Source: Corella eumyota
Taxonomy: Eukaryota; Chordata; Ascidiacea; Phlebobranchia; Corellidae
Assembly (NCBI GenBank): GCA_963082875.1
Contig: OY720099.1
Coordinates: 18,829,066 to 18,893,065 of the forward strand
DNA: 64,000 bases
Direction: 5' to 3'
The number at the start of each line of letters is the position of its first letter. The stretch's first letter is position 1. A program made the position numbers and the translations under genes. Under the pieces are notes generated by a model. It was not told the origin of the DNA. It searched no databases and saw only the letters and a list, made by a program, of their open reading frames with translations. This document shows, in pieces, positions 49,073 through 62,452 of this stretch.

Positions 49073-50437
49073 GATTAAATCTAGTTTTTATTTTTATTAA
49101 AACTGCATTTCAAAAACTGCAAATAGTTTTTTATTGTGATAATTTAATTGTAATATCTTGTAGTTTAATATAAACAAATGAAGTAACTTTTTGGCTTAGC
49201 AAAATGTAAAATTATATTACATGAATACACAGCTTATTTGAATTGTTTTTGTAGTAGATTTGAACTGAAGCTGGGTTGATTTTAAAAAATGGAAATGATA
49301 TATGCAGAATTGCAAAAAAGGTTAAGAAATTCAACTAATTTTGTAATTTGTAATAAAATCTAACAAATGTTGTACTAAAAATTTATGTAATGTGACTGTA
49401 TTTAATCAATATATGTTATATATTTTTCTAAAATTAGTATTATTTAATTAACAAAATTAACAATATTAATGACCCAAATCGATAATTTATCTCTCACTCT
49501 TAGTTTTTTTAAGTGTGTTATATATATATTTTTTGTAAATACTAACTTTTAAAAAAGAAAACGAGTTGGATTATTTTATGTAAAGGTAATTTTAGATCAT
49601 TTTTCATGTATGTATATATACCTATTAAAAGTACATAATTTAATTAATTAATTGTGTTTTTAGATTAACTTCAAAACTATATATATAAAAAAAAACTATA
49701 TCATAATAAAAAAGCAATAATAAAATATATACTCGTTAGCTACATCACATGTTTGGTTTTTAACATAATTAGGGCCTGCAGCTTGCCACAAAAAGCAAAT
49801 TAGGCGAAAAATCTGAGGTTGCCTAAAGCAAGTGCGTTTACAAAAATGCTGCTTTGCAGAATTAGCTCAAGTCTGCACTTGGTTTTAGTTGTACGAAATT
49901 CGTTTATCGAAAATATTATTATAAAACCTTTTACTGGGTTCTCAACTTATTAGGTGTTTGCATTCAATGTATCTAGAATTCAGCAAATATAAGGTCTGTT
50001 GAAATATTAACATAAGATTTAGCGTAGGCATTTTAATACAATTGACGCAGAACAGTTGTAAGGCGTTGAACCTGCGTTTTATATTTCACAGGCAGTGCAG
50101 TAAGCATTCAAGGTTAAATAACAATTAAAATGCTTGTTCGGGTAACTGTAAGTTTATTAATTTTTCTTAAGCAAATATATGCCTTTTAAACCACGCGGAT
50201 TGTTAAGCCAATAAATATTTAACTTGTGTGTTGTTGGTACGGTGATCTATTTGCGCCGTACTCAAAACAGTCTATTTAAATAAGTGACAAGAAAGAACTT
50301 TAACAGATTTTGACTGCTAAAAGGCAACTAATTATTGTAAGCCTTATATTTTAATGCATGTATTTAACCTTTAATCGGTTTATCGATAAATGACTGTATA
50401 TCAATATAACAAAGTGGGAAAAAATTGCTAGGCCAAA
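49073..50437. other. A2'-B1' intergenic region
   Basis: Almost unchanged copy of 10,982-12,352; a small deletion lies near 50,080. No gene seen. Confidence 0.6.
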
Positions 50438-53400
50438 ATGAGATACGTTGCTATACGTGATCATAATTCTACATCCGCAAATGGCCTTTCTTTTACAACT
50501 GGAGAGATATTAATTGTATACAACAAGTAAGCGAATATGTGCTTAAATAATTCTTTAATTTTTCGCTGTACAATTTCACAACCGTTTTTGAATTTAGGGT
50601 AGGAACGACATGGGAAGCAAGGCATTTGGTATCAGGAAAATGTGGAAATATTCCAAGTGATTGCGTTAAACCAGCAGTATCACATCAAAACGAAGAGTAA
50701 GTTAAAAAAATCGAATAATATTACCATTACGCTAATTTTTAAAGCTGTTAATAAGCAGTACTTTCATCGTTGTTTTTAATATCGCACTAGCGTTTTACAC
50801 TGGCCTAGTGTTATTTGTTTTGCGCGTGTTTTAAAAAGTATTTAAAGTTTAATTTGTTTACCGATGTCGCAACGCCGTTTTTATTGTTATATTTTCAATA
50901 TCATTACGTTTTTACAAAACATAGCAGTATCACGTTTCTCTGTAACACCAAAAGGAAAAACAAAATACAAGGCTAGACTTTTTTTAGTTTGGTTCTGCAT
51001 GAATACTAGTCTATAAACGTACTACATTATTACATTACATGTAGATGGTACTTCGGAAAAATATCTCGTTTGGATTGTGAAAATTTGTTAAAAAATGATA
51101 CAAATTCAATTGGAACATTTCTTGTGAGAGAAAGCACTACTGAAATTGGTAAGTTTCTAGACATAATTGTAATTAACATATATCTGTATATACTAGTAGG
51201 AAATTTTGTATGATTGATTGTGTAATATTTAAAGTTATTTAATTATGTGTTAGTACATTTTTGCATTTTATTAATATATTTTTATTCTAGTAATGCCATT
51301 AATGAATAAAGGTTGGTCCTATTAATTTATTCACTGTTAATATAAAATAACATTCAGGTTCTTTTGTAATATCTGTATGGATTAACAGTTCTGAAAGAAA
51401 TTTTAGTCATTTTATAATAAAAAGATTAGACAATCAAAAATTCTTAGTTGGTGGGAATTCAAAACAATTTGATTCAATTCAAGAAGCAGTCATATTTTTT
51501 CAAGGTAAACCCCACTTCTATAACTAAAATTGTTATATTATGTTTATTCAGTGTCTATTTTTTTTAATAAGTTTAATATTTTTTTAGGTAATTCACTTTT
51601 GGGTTGTCCTTTAACGAATCTATGTCCAGCTTTAAAAGGAAATAATCTCACTGAAATCCAAAACAATATGGAAAACGAAAATATTTCTCTCTTAAAACTT
51701 GAGGAAATGCTTAAAGCTGGTGGAGTAAACTGTAAGCAATAAAAAATTAAGTTTTTAAAGTGAATGGCAAACATTGAAAGCAAACATAATATGACAAAGT
51801 ATAGCCAGCTTATTATTTTTATAAATTTACATACAGTGTCAAGTAAACATAGCTAGAAAAATGCTGTAGCAGTTAAATATTTTTTATTTATTTTTTTCTG
51901 TATATGTATTTATTCTTGATGTGGGAAAATGGCATGTGCGACTTAAACATAGAGTAACATTAGTTACTCCGACCCAGTCTCAAGTTGCCTGTGGCAGTTT
52001 GGGATACTATACATAATAATTGCCCGATAATTATGCTGCTGATTAAGTGCTGGCTCAGTAGAAGTTCATACGTTTATAGCACCTTATTCAAGGGCTTTAC
52101 AGCATGGGATCAGTGGGAATTAAACCCAGGACCTCATGTGTGGTGTAGCAAGTGTTCTTTCCACTACACCATGCTGCCCGTCAATATGAACATCCTAAAC
52201 TTGTTTTTGTATGCTTAATATTTTTTTTGTTTTTATAAAGTCTTAAATAATGTTTTTATTTTTAACAAGTGGGCTTGAGTATAAAACAAGTTGTTCGAAC
52301 TACTGTTGATGGTATTAAAGCCAATGTTGAACAAGATTTAAAATGTGGGACAATTTGCAGGGATTCAATTATTCGGTTAAATCTACTCAATCAACTTTAT
52401 TTTAGTGAAAGAAGTGTCGATATTCAGGTTTAATTTTTTGCTTATGTTTATGGCAAAATACAAGCTAGTTTGTGGTTGTGTTGTTTTCATTTACATGTGC
52501 TGAATCTGATCTTTTTTTCTTTTATAGAGTGACCAAAAATCGATTGGAGATGAGTTGGCTGACACCAATTCTGTTTTAACCTTTATCAAGTATTTGAAAA
52601 TTTTAACGGATGGCTGTTCATTTTATCCTAAGACTGGGTAACGAACGTTGTTCAGTAAATTGTGCTTTTTTACTAATATTTAAAATAAATGTGCAAATTG
52701 TAAAAGTTATTTCATAAAAAAGTTATATAATTTGAAGGTTTGCGACAATAAGATTATAACTAAATTTAAAATATTTTTTATATTTAGACTTAACCTTGAA
52801 GGTTTTGATTCCATTCGAAACCTGATATGGAATTGTTCTGATGCTTCTTCTAAATTTTGTACTTCTTGTTTTAAAAATATTCTTCATCGACTGTTAATAA
52901 AAGATCTAAAAAAATTAAAAGACACATTTTCTAAAAATATCCAGGTTAAAAAAATTCAAAATTGTATTTATGTGGTATATGTTAATTAAATATGATAATA
53001 GAATGTATGTGAATTGCTAAGAAAAACTGTAGATGCAAAATTGTTAAATAATATTTTTTTGATATGTTTTTTTTAATTTTTAAGACTGAAGGAATGTTTG
53101 TGAAATCAGCATTATCAATATTAATGAACTGTGCGAAAGCGGATAATAGTTCTGACTTTTTAAGGACTATGTCATCAGAGGTAGACATTATCTTGTGGTA
53201 TTCCCAAAACACAGCAGATATTCATGTAGGTAACAAACAAATCATTAGATTTGGGAATTTTTTAATTCTTCTGAAAAGTTTATTATTTTACCTTATCAGT
53301 TTATTTATCTTTTTAAATCAAGCAAATTAAGCAAATTATCATGATCGGAATAATTTAAATGTTAAGAAACACACAACCTCATTCAGCTTACTGAATTGTG

Positions 53401-56344
53401 TTTAGGTGCAATGGAAAGGCTCCCTTACCATATGTAGCCATATAGTGTTAGCATATATTGCTGATGAGAATAAAAGTGATGTCATTACAGCTGGAAGTAA
53501 TGTCATTGAAATCCTGATAAAGGTGGGTAAACTTTTTTTATATTTATATTTTCATTGAGTATAAACTTTACTATAATATTTACCAGCGAAGTTGTTTCGT
53601 TATGTTTTCGTTATATATATAAATTTTAAATAAACTTCATGCTTTTTTAGACACTGGTACAGGCTGTTAAAAAAGAAGACCATAGATGTAATGGTTTTAG
53701 TGCCGAAGAAATTATTATGGGACTTACAAAGCTGGCTTCAAATCAGAACAACAGCATTGTCATTTCCAAACATGTTTACATTTTTAAGATTATAGAACAG
53801 CTTGTTGCAAACGGTATGTTATTTTATTTTTTTTATGTATATATCTTTTTCCCAATGTGGAAAGGTAGACCGGGACCTAAACATAGAGTAACATCAGTTA
53901 CTTCGACCCAGACTGGAGTTGCCTGTGGCAGTTTAAGATAATATATAGCTTATAATTGCCCAACAAATAAGCTGCTATTTAAGTATTGGCTTAGCAGAAG
54001 TTCTTACCATTTATCGCGCCTTACTTAAGGGTGCTACTCGTGTGGTGTAGCAAGTGTTCTTACCACTACACCACGCTGCTGTCAATTTTACATTTTATGA
54101 ACATATTTTGGTTATTAAAAACAAATTTAATCTATTTAAGGAAGTGAAAGTGAAAAGAAGGCAGCCGTGAACTTTCTTGGAAATGTCAGTTTTCATCAAT
54201 CGAGTCGTGGAGTTGTTCAACAACTTGAATCTCTTATGAGCAGCTTACAAAGATTATCTAATACCAGGTAACGATCAAAAAGTTTGAAATTTTTTTTTTT
54301 AGATCGAAAAGTTTGGAAGGTCGAATGTGCTACCTAAACATAGAGTAACAACTGTTACTGCGACTCAGTCTCGAATTGCCTTTAGCAGTTTGCGATAATA
54401 TAGATTATAATTGCCCGGTAATTAAACTGCTGATTAAGTGTTGGCTTAGCAGGACTTTATACCGTTTATAGCGCCTTACTAAAATGCGCTACAGTATGAG
54501 AGCAGTGGGGATTGAACCTAGACCTCATGGTGATGTAGCAAGAGTTCTTACCACCACACCACGCTGCCTGTATTTTGTTGGTATGAAATGAATCAAGAGT
54601 TTAATAATTATGTGTAATATTTGTTTTATATTTTAAGAGAATTTTCTTCTTCTGTTAATGGATTAACTTGGATGTTGGAAAGAGCAAACAATGAAAACAT
54701 GGTTGGATCTTATAAACTTCCTAATCAAAGTGCTAATGACATTCTGGAATCGATTATTGAAAACCTTACAGAACTTAATAACGACAAATCTGAAACTCAA
54801 GTACGATCTTGATATGAAAATCTTTTTGACCCAATTTTATAAGTTTACAGTTTTAATTATTAAATTTTTTTTAGCCTAATTTTATTTTGCAAGTTATTTT
54901 ATATATTATAAGTTTACCAAAAGTAATTTAATATGTTAGTTAATTTATAACTTATAAGATCAACGAAACATTATTTTTGCTCACTTTTTTTAGATCACTG
55001 AAAGTAGAAGTTACAACAAAAGTGATATTCACATTATGATTAGTCATCATTTAAAAGATTCCATGAACAGTACAGTGCTAGAGGTAAATCCAAATTATTT
55101 TTAATATTTAATACAGAAAATTTAACTTGCTTTGTCTGTGACCCTTTTTTTATATTTTATTGTTATTTTTCTTAACATTTTTTTGTTTTTTTGAAGTTGT
55201 ATAATAAGCTGAATGCATCTGGTTATAAAGTATGGATCAAACATAGCAATATGTCAGGAAATATATACAATGAAATGAATACGGCAATGCGAGCAGCAAA
55301 TGTGGTTTTAATTGCAATTTCTCAAACCTACAAAGATGATTTTGTTACAAGGTAGTTTTAAAGAGTTAAAAAAATTTTTTAATCTATATACATTTATCCT
55401 CGATGTGGAAAGGTCACTTTCACGATCTAAACATGGAATAACATTACCTTAAAGCAGTTTTAAGTTGCCTAAAGCAGTTTTAAGTTGGCAGTTTGGGATA
55501 TTATAGATTATAATTGCCCGGTAATTATACTGCTGATTTAGTGCTAGCAGGAGTTCATACCTTGTTTTTAGCACCTTACTCAAGGACAGGACAGCATAAG
55601 AGCAGTAAAGATCGAACCCACGATCTTACGTAGTGTAGCAATTGTTCTAACTACTGCACAATGCTGCGGGAGTTATATAAAATTTGTTATTTTGCTATTG
55701 GTTTTAAGTCATTATTTCAGTGTACATTTGTGTATACAGAATGGAAGCAGATTGCATAACAGAAAATGGCAAAAACTTTATTCCAGTATTAATTGAGAAA
55801 GGTTACACCCCTGATGGCTGGTTGGGTAAATTTTAAGTTATATTTTGTTTAAAAATAATAGCCTTAATTTACAAAAGGTCACTTATGTTTTTACATTGTT
55901 TGCAGATCCCTCTAAATATTATAGTATTTATTTGTGGCTTTTGAATATTTTTTTTGTTTTTGTATTTATCTTTATCCTCGATGTGGGAAAGTTGAATGCG
56001 CGACTTAAACATAGAGTAACATCAGTTACTCCAACTCATTCTCGAGTTGCCTGTGGCAGTTTGGGATAATATAGATTATAACTGCCAATAATTAAGCTGC
56101 TGATTAATTGCTGACTCAGCAGGAGTTCATACCGTTTATAGCGCCTTACTCAAGGACGCTACAGCATGAGATTAATATAAGTCTATCTGCATATTGCTTA
56201 ACATATTACAAATCTATTGTTGGTAAATTTGGATTTAATTTCCAAGGTTTAATGCTTGGTGGTTGTAACTTGGTTGATTTTGGAAATGGATTAAATGAAA
56301 TGAAATATTTAGAATTGGAGAAAAAAATCAGGGAGTTAAAATAA
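50438..56344 (+). CDS. B1': SH3-SH2-ARM-TIR protein, mosaic copy of B1
   Basis: Exons: 50438-50526, 50598-50696, 51045-51148, 51358-51504, 51588-51731, 52270-52427, 52528-52637, 52788-52944, 53085-53225, 53406-53522, 53651-53813, 54141-54267, 54638-54800, 54994-55083, 55197-55351, 55740-55825, 56247-56344; one frame of 715 aa. SH3 and SH2 (FLVREST) are almost identical to B1. Exons 5-10 and the first part of 11 are clearly different from B1 (for example TICSHIVLAYIA against CTCSNILLAYIA). From mid exon 11 on it is near-identical again. The TIR keeps SGYKVWI, AANVVLIAIS and RMEAD (Glu657). SINEs lie in introns 5, 11, 12, 15 and 16; the one in intron 16 is shared with B3 only. Confidence 0.87.
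51901..52178 (-). repeat. tRNA-derived SINE in B1' intron 5
   Basis: Reverse copy found only here, inside the part of B1' that differs from B1. Confidence 0.8.
53836..54079 (-). repeat. tRNA-derived SINE in B1' intron 11
   Basis: Same site as 15945-16223 in B1, with a deletion in the box-B part of the tRNA-like head. Confidence 0.75.
54312..54568 (-). repeat. tRNA-derived SINE in B1' intron 12, tail cut
   Basis: Same site as 16543-16818 in B1, lacking the TATCCTCGATGTG tail end. Confidence 0.75.
55384..55667 (-). repeat. tRNA-derived SINE in B1' intron 15
   Basis: Same site as in B1 and B3. It carries an internal small duplication (AAAGCAGTTTTAAGTTG twice). Confidence 0.8.
55962..56170 (-). 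repeat. Headless SINE fragment in B1' intron 16
   Basis: The tail and body are present but the tRNA-like head is missing after AGCATGAGATT. The same fragment with the same break is in B3 and is absent from B1. Confidence 0.75.
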
Positions 56345-57170
56345 ATCAAAATTTAAATTAAATCTTGGTTTTTTCGTTTTCTTTTTAATTTTACTTTATA
56401 TCATCTATATATTTTTATTTTCTTACATTTTTATTTTTTATTTTTTTGCCATAATATCTTTTATATAAAAACTGTTATATTTTTTTAAATACTAAATTGT
56501 AAATATTTAAAATAAAAACAGTTTTTATGTATTTTATGCATAATTGCAGTTTTTTATTAGATTATAGCCATGTTCTTAATCTTGTGAATGTTTTATGATT
56601 TACATATTTTTATTTTATTAATTTTAAAACAATAGTAATAAAAATGTGTATACTAAATTTATATTTAAACTAAAATTAAGCCTGTGCTTTCAGGCTAAAT
56701 TTAAATAAAGTTTTGGTGAATTCCAGTTTTAAAAAGAGACTGTCAAGTTTAAAATGATTGGTTAAGTTTTGTTTTTGCAAGTAACATAATTGCAATGTGT
56801 TGAAATTAGGTTAAAACTATTTGGTTTTGTTTTGTAAAGTATTTGTTTGGCAAATGTTTAAAGGAAAAAAGGGTGTGTTTATTTATTTAAGTGTTATATG
56901 TTTTAAAACCATACAGAATATAATTGCAACTTGGCTTTTGTTTCAAATATAAAACTTTATTAAAATGCAAACGAAATTTTACAAAATAACAAAAAGTAAA
57001 ATTTTACTGTGTCAAAACAAGATTTGCTTTTTTAACATGGGCATACTATGTACATAATCTTTATGCCGCATAACATGAATGTACATTTTTAATATTGGCT
57101 AGCACATAAAATTATTTTTTAAAGTTCACAAATAAATAATTTACCAAATTAAACCTTAGTGCCTATTTAA
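56345..57170. other. Spacer after B1'
   Basis: Diverged copy of the B1-B2 spacer (18,358-19,183), with AATAAA near 56,704. It breaks off in the word GCCTATTTAATGA and continues directly inside a B2-type SH2 exon, so the B2-type promoter and exons 1-2 are deleted here. No gene seen. Confidence 0.65.
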
Positions 57171-60100
57171 TGAAAAACGCAAACAATTCTGTTGGAACAT
57201 TTCTTGTTCGAAATGGCTTTTTTAAACAAGGTTCGCGCAATAAAATCAATTGATTTGTAAATATATATGATATATTTTTGTTGTAATACCATTTGGGCCT
57301 TTTGCTTATTACAGTTTTGCATAACCTAATTTTTTTATTGCATTTATTATGTTGAGATTCAAGTAGTAAACTTTTCACAGTTATAATATTGATACATCGA
57401 ATATGATACAGGTTCATTTTTTTTTAACATGGAAAGCAAGGCATTTGGTATTAGGGAAATGTGGAAATATTCCAAGTAGTTGCGTTAGGCCAGCAGTATC
57501 ACATCAAAACGAAGGGTAAGTTAAAAAAATCGAATAATATTAATTACCATTAATTCTTAAAGCTGTTAATAAGCAGTACTTTCATTGTTGTTTTTATTAT
57601 AGCACTAACGTTTTATTCTAGCCTCGCTGTATTTGTACTGCACATATTTGCGAATAAAATATTTAAAGTTTAGTTTGTTCACCAATGTCGCAACGTCGTT
57701 TTTAATATCATTACGTTTTTACAAAACAGCAGTATCACGTTACTCTATAACACAAAGAGAAAAAACAAAACACAAGGCTAGACAACTTTTTAGTTAGTTT
57801 TGGTTCTTTAAACGTACTACAATATTGCATTACATGTGGATGGTACTTTGGAATAATATCTCGTTTGGATTGTGAAAATTTGTTAAAAAATGAAACTAAT
57901 TCAATTGAAACATTTCTTGTAGGGGAAAGCACTACTGAAATTGGTAAGTTTGTAGACATAATTTTAACTGATGCAATATTTTTTATTAATTTATTGTGTA
58001 GTGTTTAAAGTTTTTTAATTATTTCTTTGTACATTTTTGCATTTTATTTAGATATTTTAACTATGGTAAAATCATTTATTATAAATAAGGGTTTATTAAG
58101 TAAATTTACCTTTAAAATATTGGAATTCAGGTTCTTTTGAAATATCTGTACAGTTCTGAAAGAAATTTTAGTCATTTTATAATAAAAAGGTTAGACAATC
58201 AAAAATTTAAAGTTGGTGGAAATTCAAAACAATTTGATTCAATTCAAGAAGCAGTCACATTCTTCCAAGGTAAACCCTAACTCCTATAATTAAAATTGTT
58301 AAACTAAGTGTAGTCGGTGTCTAGTTTTTCAACAATTTTTTTGTTGTTAATATTTTGTAGGTAATTCACTTTTTGTCCTATAACGAATCCATGTCCAGCT
58401 TTGAAAGAAAATATTTTTACTGAAATTTAAAACAATATGGAAAATATAAATGTGAAACTTGAAGAATTGCTAAAAGATGGTAAAGTTGATGAAATAGCAA
58501 ACCGTAAGTAATTCAAAGCCTATGTTTGTATATACTCAAAGAATTTAAAATTGTATTTATGGTATATCTATCCTGTTTTGCTTCAGTGCCTTATATTACT
58601 ATCTTAAAAAACTTAATAAAAGATTTTAACATTTTAAATATACTTATTTGGTAACAGTGGTTATAATATGTTTATTTTTTAATAGTTGACTTTGATATAA
58701 AACAAGTTGTTCAAGTTGCTATTATTGGTTTAAAAGTCAATGTTGAACAAAATTTAAAACGAGGAACAATTTGCAAAGATTCCTTAATTCGAATCATTCT
58801 TTTTGATGCTCTTTATCAAAACAAAAAAACTTCTGATTTTCAGGTAAATTTAAAAACATTTTGCTATGTGCTTGAAAAAACATCTTAGGCTATTTTGTAA
58901 CAAGTTTGGACAAATAATAATAGTTTGCTATTTAATTTGTTTAATTGCTGTATTTGTCAATGTTTTAAGAAAAAACGCAAATTTATTGGAGATGAGTTAG
59001 CTGATGCCAATGCTGTTTCCATCTTTATTACATACATGAAAATTTTAACTGATGGGTACTCATTTTATCCAAAAACTGGGTAATTTATTATATTTATTGA
59101 GTATCAGTTACATTTATAAATAAGCCATCGAAATTAAAGATAAAAAATAAATAAAATATATAACTTAGTATTTAACTTGATTAATTTTTTTAATTTACTA
59201 TTTTAGAGAAAGTCTTAAAGCTTTTAAAACCATAAGGTCACTACTATTAAATTATTCTGATGCTTCATCGAAGTTTTGTACTTCTTGTTTTCAAAATGAT
59301 CTTCATCGATTGTTAATTAAAGATTTGAAGAAATTAAAAGACACATTTTCTAAAAATGTTGAGGTATATTTAACCATATAACATTTTTCAAAAATTACAA
59401 ATACACTCCAGGAAATTATTTTTTTAATTTTTAATATTTAGCTTAGTTTTAATTATGCGAACCTTTAAACATATGTAATAGTAGCTTACAAATCGTGTTT
59501 TATGTTTAAGCTGGAAGGAGATATTGTCATGTCCGGCGTAGGTATTTTAATGAACTGTGCCAAGGCAGAAAACAGTTCAAATTTTTTGAGGACTATGAGA
59601 TCAGAAGTTGACATTATCTTGTGGTATTCCAAAAACACAGCAGACATTGATGTAAGTTGTTAATTTAAATTTTAATTTATCAACAATGTAAATAGCCTTC
59701 AACTTAACACAATAAAAATTTGTTGCTGTTATTGAATTTATCAAATGGTTGATACTTAGGCTAAACTTCAGGTTAAAGTATTGAGCGTTAGGCTTACATT
59801 TGAAATTTGATTATGAAGCTTTAAAATTGTAGTTGCCTACAGAACTTTCTTTCTTACATAAAAAATAAATCAATAATTTAAAATAGTTTTATATTATATT
59901 TATTTGAACCTTCATTTAGGTACATTGTAAAGGGTGCTTATGCACATGCAGTTACATACTGTTAGCATATATTGCTGATGAAAATAAAAGTGATGTCATT
60001 ACAGCTGGAAGTAATGTCATTGGATTTCTTATAAAGGTATTTGAAACAAGTGTAAGGTGTACCCACTTCTTTATTACTATCAATTGAAAGTTTTTATAAT

Positions 60101-61492
60101 TTGCAATTTATTAGCGTTTTAATACTGTACAAACTACATTCTTGTTACAGTGAAATATATTATTTTTTTTGATATTCAGAAATTGGTGCAGGCTGTTAAA
60201 GAAAAGCATCATAGATATAAAGGATTTAGTGCAGAAGAAATGATTATGGCACTTACTAAGCTAGCTTCAAATCAAAACAACAGCATGGCAATTTCAAAAC
60301 ATTTCTACATTTTTAAGATTATAGAACAGCTTGTGGCAGATGGTAAGTTATTGTAGTTGTAAAATGTTTAGATTCTTAAGTTTACCATTTTTAGATTTTG
60401 AAAATTTATTTAATGTATTTAAGGAAGTGAAAGTGAAAAGAAGGCAGCCGTGAACATTCTTGGAAATGTCAGTTTTCATCAATCGAGTCGTGGAGTTGTT
60501 CAACAACTTGAATCTCTTAAAAGTAGCTTAAAAAGATTATCCAATACCAGGTAATGATTTAAAATTTTTAAACAATTCATAATGATAATAGTTTCTGGCT
60601 TAGGTCAGCTAAATAAATTTGTTTTTTATTACTAAATATGTAATAAAAATATTAATTAAGAATGCTTTTATTTTGTTAGACAATTTTGTTAGTAAAGAAT
60701 TAACCAAGCTGTTTAACAATTTAATGTAAAATATTTTTTTATATTTTAAGAGAATTTTCATCTTCTGTGAATGGATTAACTTGGATGTTGGAAAGATCAA
60801 GCAATAAAAACATGGTTGGATCTTATAAACTTCCTAATCAGAGTACTAATGACATTCTAGAATCGATTATTGAAAACCTTACAGAACTTAATACTGACAA
60901 ATCTAAGACCCAAGTGTGTGATATCAAAAACTTTTGGCAACGTTTTTATTAATTTATCATTCTAAAAACTAAATTAATTTTATTTTTTAATACATGTATT
61001 GCTGTTTTTTTGATTAAATCTAGATGTGTGTAGTTCATTTTTATTTTTTTTTTAAAGTTATTTTGCAAGTTGTAAGTTTAACAAAACTAACATTATTTTA
61101 ATTAATTTTTTTAGGTCACTGAAAGTAGAAGTTACAACAAAAGTGATATTCACATTATGATTAGTCATCATTTCATGGATTCCACGAACAGTACAGTGCT
61201 AGAGGTAAATTCATGTTGGTATACTACTATTAATATTTTAAGATAAAATTTGGATTTGTCTGAGATTTTTTTTAATCTTACTTAACATTTTGTTGTTTTT
61301 TTTAAAGTTGTGTAATAAGCTGAATGCGTCTGGTTATAAAGTATGGATCAAACAAAGTAATATGCCAGGAAATATTTACAATGAAATGAATACGGCAATG
61401 CGGGCAGCAAATGTGGTTTTAATTGCAATTTCTCAAACCTACAAAGATGATTTTGTTACAAGGTAGTTTTAAAGAGTTAAAATTTTTTTTTA

Positions 61493-61774
61493 ATCTATAT
61501 ACATTTATCCTCGATGTGGAAAGGTCGACTTCACAATCTAAACATAGACTAACATCAGTTACCTCGAAGCAGTCTTAAGTTGCCTTTGGCAGTTTGGGAT
61601 ATTATAGAATATAATTGCCTGGTAATTACGCTGCTGATTTAGTGCTGGCTCAGCAGGAGTTAATACCTTGTTTTTTAGCATCTTACTAAGGGGCGTTACA
61701 GCATAAGAGCAGTGGGGATCGCACCCACGATTTCATGTAGTGGAGCAAGTGTTCTAACTACTACACAATGCTGC
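61493..61774 (-). repeat. tRNA-derived SINE in B3 intron 15
   Basis: Same site as in B1 and B1', so the insertion predates the split of the three copies or was spread by conversion. Confidence 0.8.
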
Positions 61775-62069
61775 GGGAGTTATATAAAAATTTTTATTTT
61801 ACTATTGGTTTTAAGTCATTATTTAAGTGTCCAATTGTTTAAACAGAATGGAAGCAGATTGCATAACAGAAAATGGCAAAAACTTTATTCCAGTATTAAT
61901 TGAGAAAGGTTACACCCCTGATGGCTGGTTGGGTAAATTTTAAGTTATATTTTGTTTAAAAATAATAGCCTTAATTTACAAAAGGTCACTTATGTTTTTA
62001 CATTGTTTGCAGATCCCTCTAAATATTATAGTATTTATTTGTGGCTTTTGAATATTTTTTTTGTTTTTG

Positions 62070-62278
62070 TATTTATCTTTATCCTCGATGTGGGAAAATT
62101 GAATGCGCGACTTAAACATAAAGTAACATCAGTTACTCCAACTCAGTCTCGAGTTGCCTGTGGCAGTTTGGGATATTATAGATTAGAACTGCCGATAATT
62201 AAGCTGCTGATTAATTGCTGACTCAGCAGGAGTTCATACTGTTTATAGCGCCTTACTCAAGGTTGCTACAGCATGAGA
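62070..62278 (-). repeat. Headless SINE fragment in B3 intron 16
   Basis: Same fragment and break as in B1' intron 16. Confidence 0.75.
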
Positions 62279-62452
62279 TTAATATAAGTCTATCTGCATA
62301 TTGCTTAACATATTACAAATCTATTGTTGGTAAATTTGGATTTAACTTGTGTAGGTTTAATGCTTGGTGGCTGTAACTTGGTTGATTTTGGAAATGGATT
62401 AAATGAAATGAAATATTTAGAATTGGAGAAAAAAATCAGGGAGTTTTTTTAA

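Larger units (their letters stand above)
57171..62452 (+). pseudogene. B3: chimeric B2/B1-type copy, N-terminus broken, ARM-TIR open
   Basis: 57171-57230 is the end of a B2-type exon 3 and 57412-57420 the head of a B2-type exon 4. It then jumps into a B1-type exon 2 remnant (57427-57515). B1-type exons follow: 57840-57943, 58131-58269, 58361-58503, 58686-58843, 58970-59079, 59207-59363, 59511-59651, 59920-60036, 60180-60342, 60424-60550, 60751-60913, 61115-61204, 61308-61462, 61847-61932, 62355-62452. There is no SH3 start exon. Exon 3 has lost its acceptor AG and its SH2 Arg (FLVGES). Exon 4 lacks 8 bases and exon 5 lacks 4 and has stops. Exons 6-17 stay open, including TIR motifs and RMEAD. 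The 3' end is altered: a deletion gives REFF then TAA. A shortened ARM-TIR protein from another start is possible but unsupported. Confidence 0.82.

Noticed and set aside
53064-53330. Many 60-90-codon frames starting within introns and running into exons
   Set aside because: They are single exons of the family with intron sequence attached; splice sites and phase explain them better.
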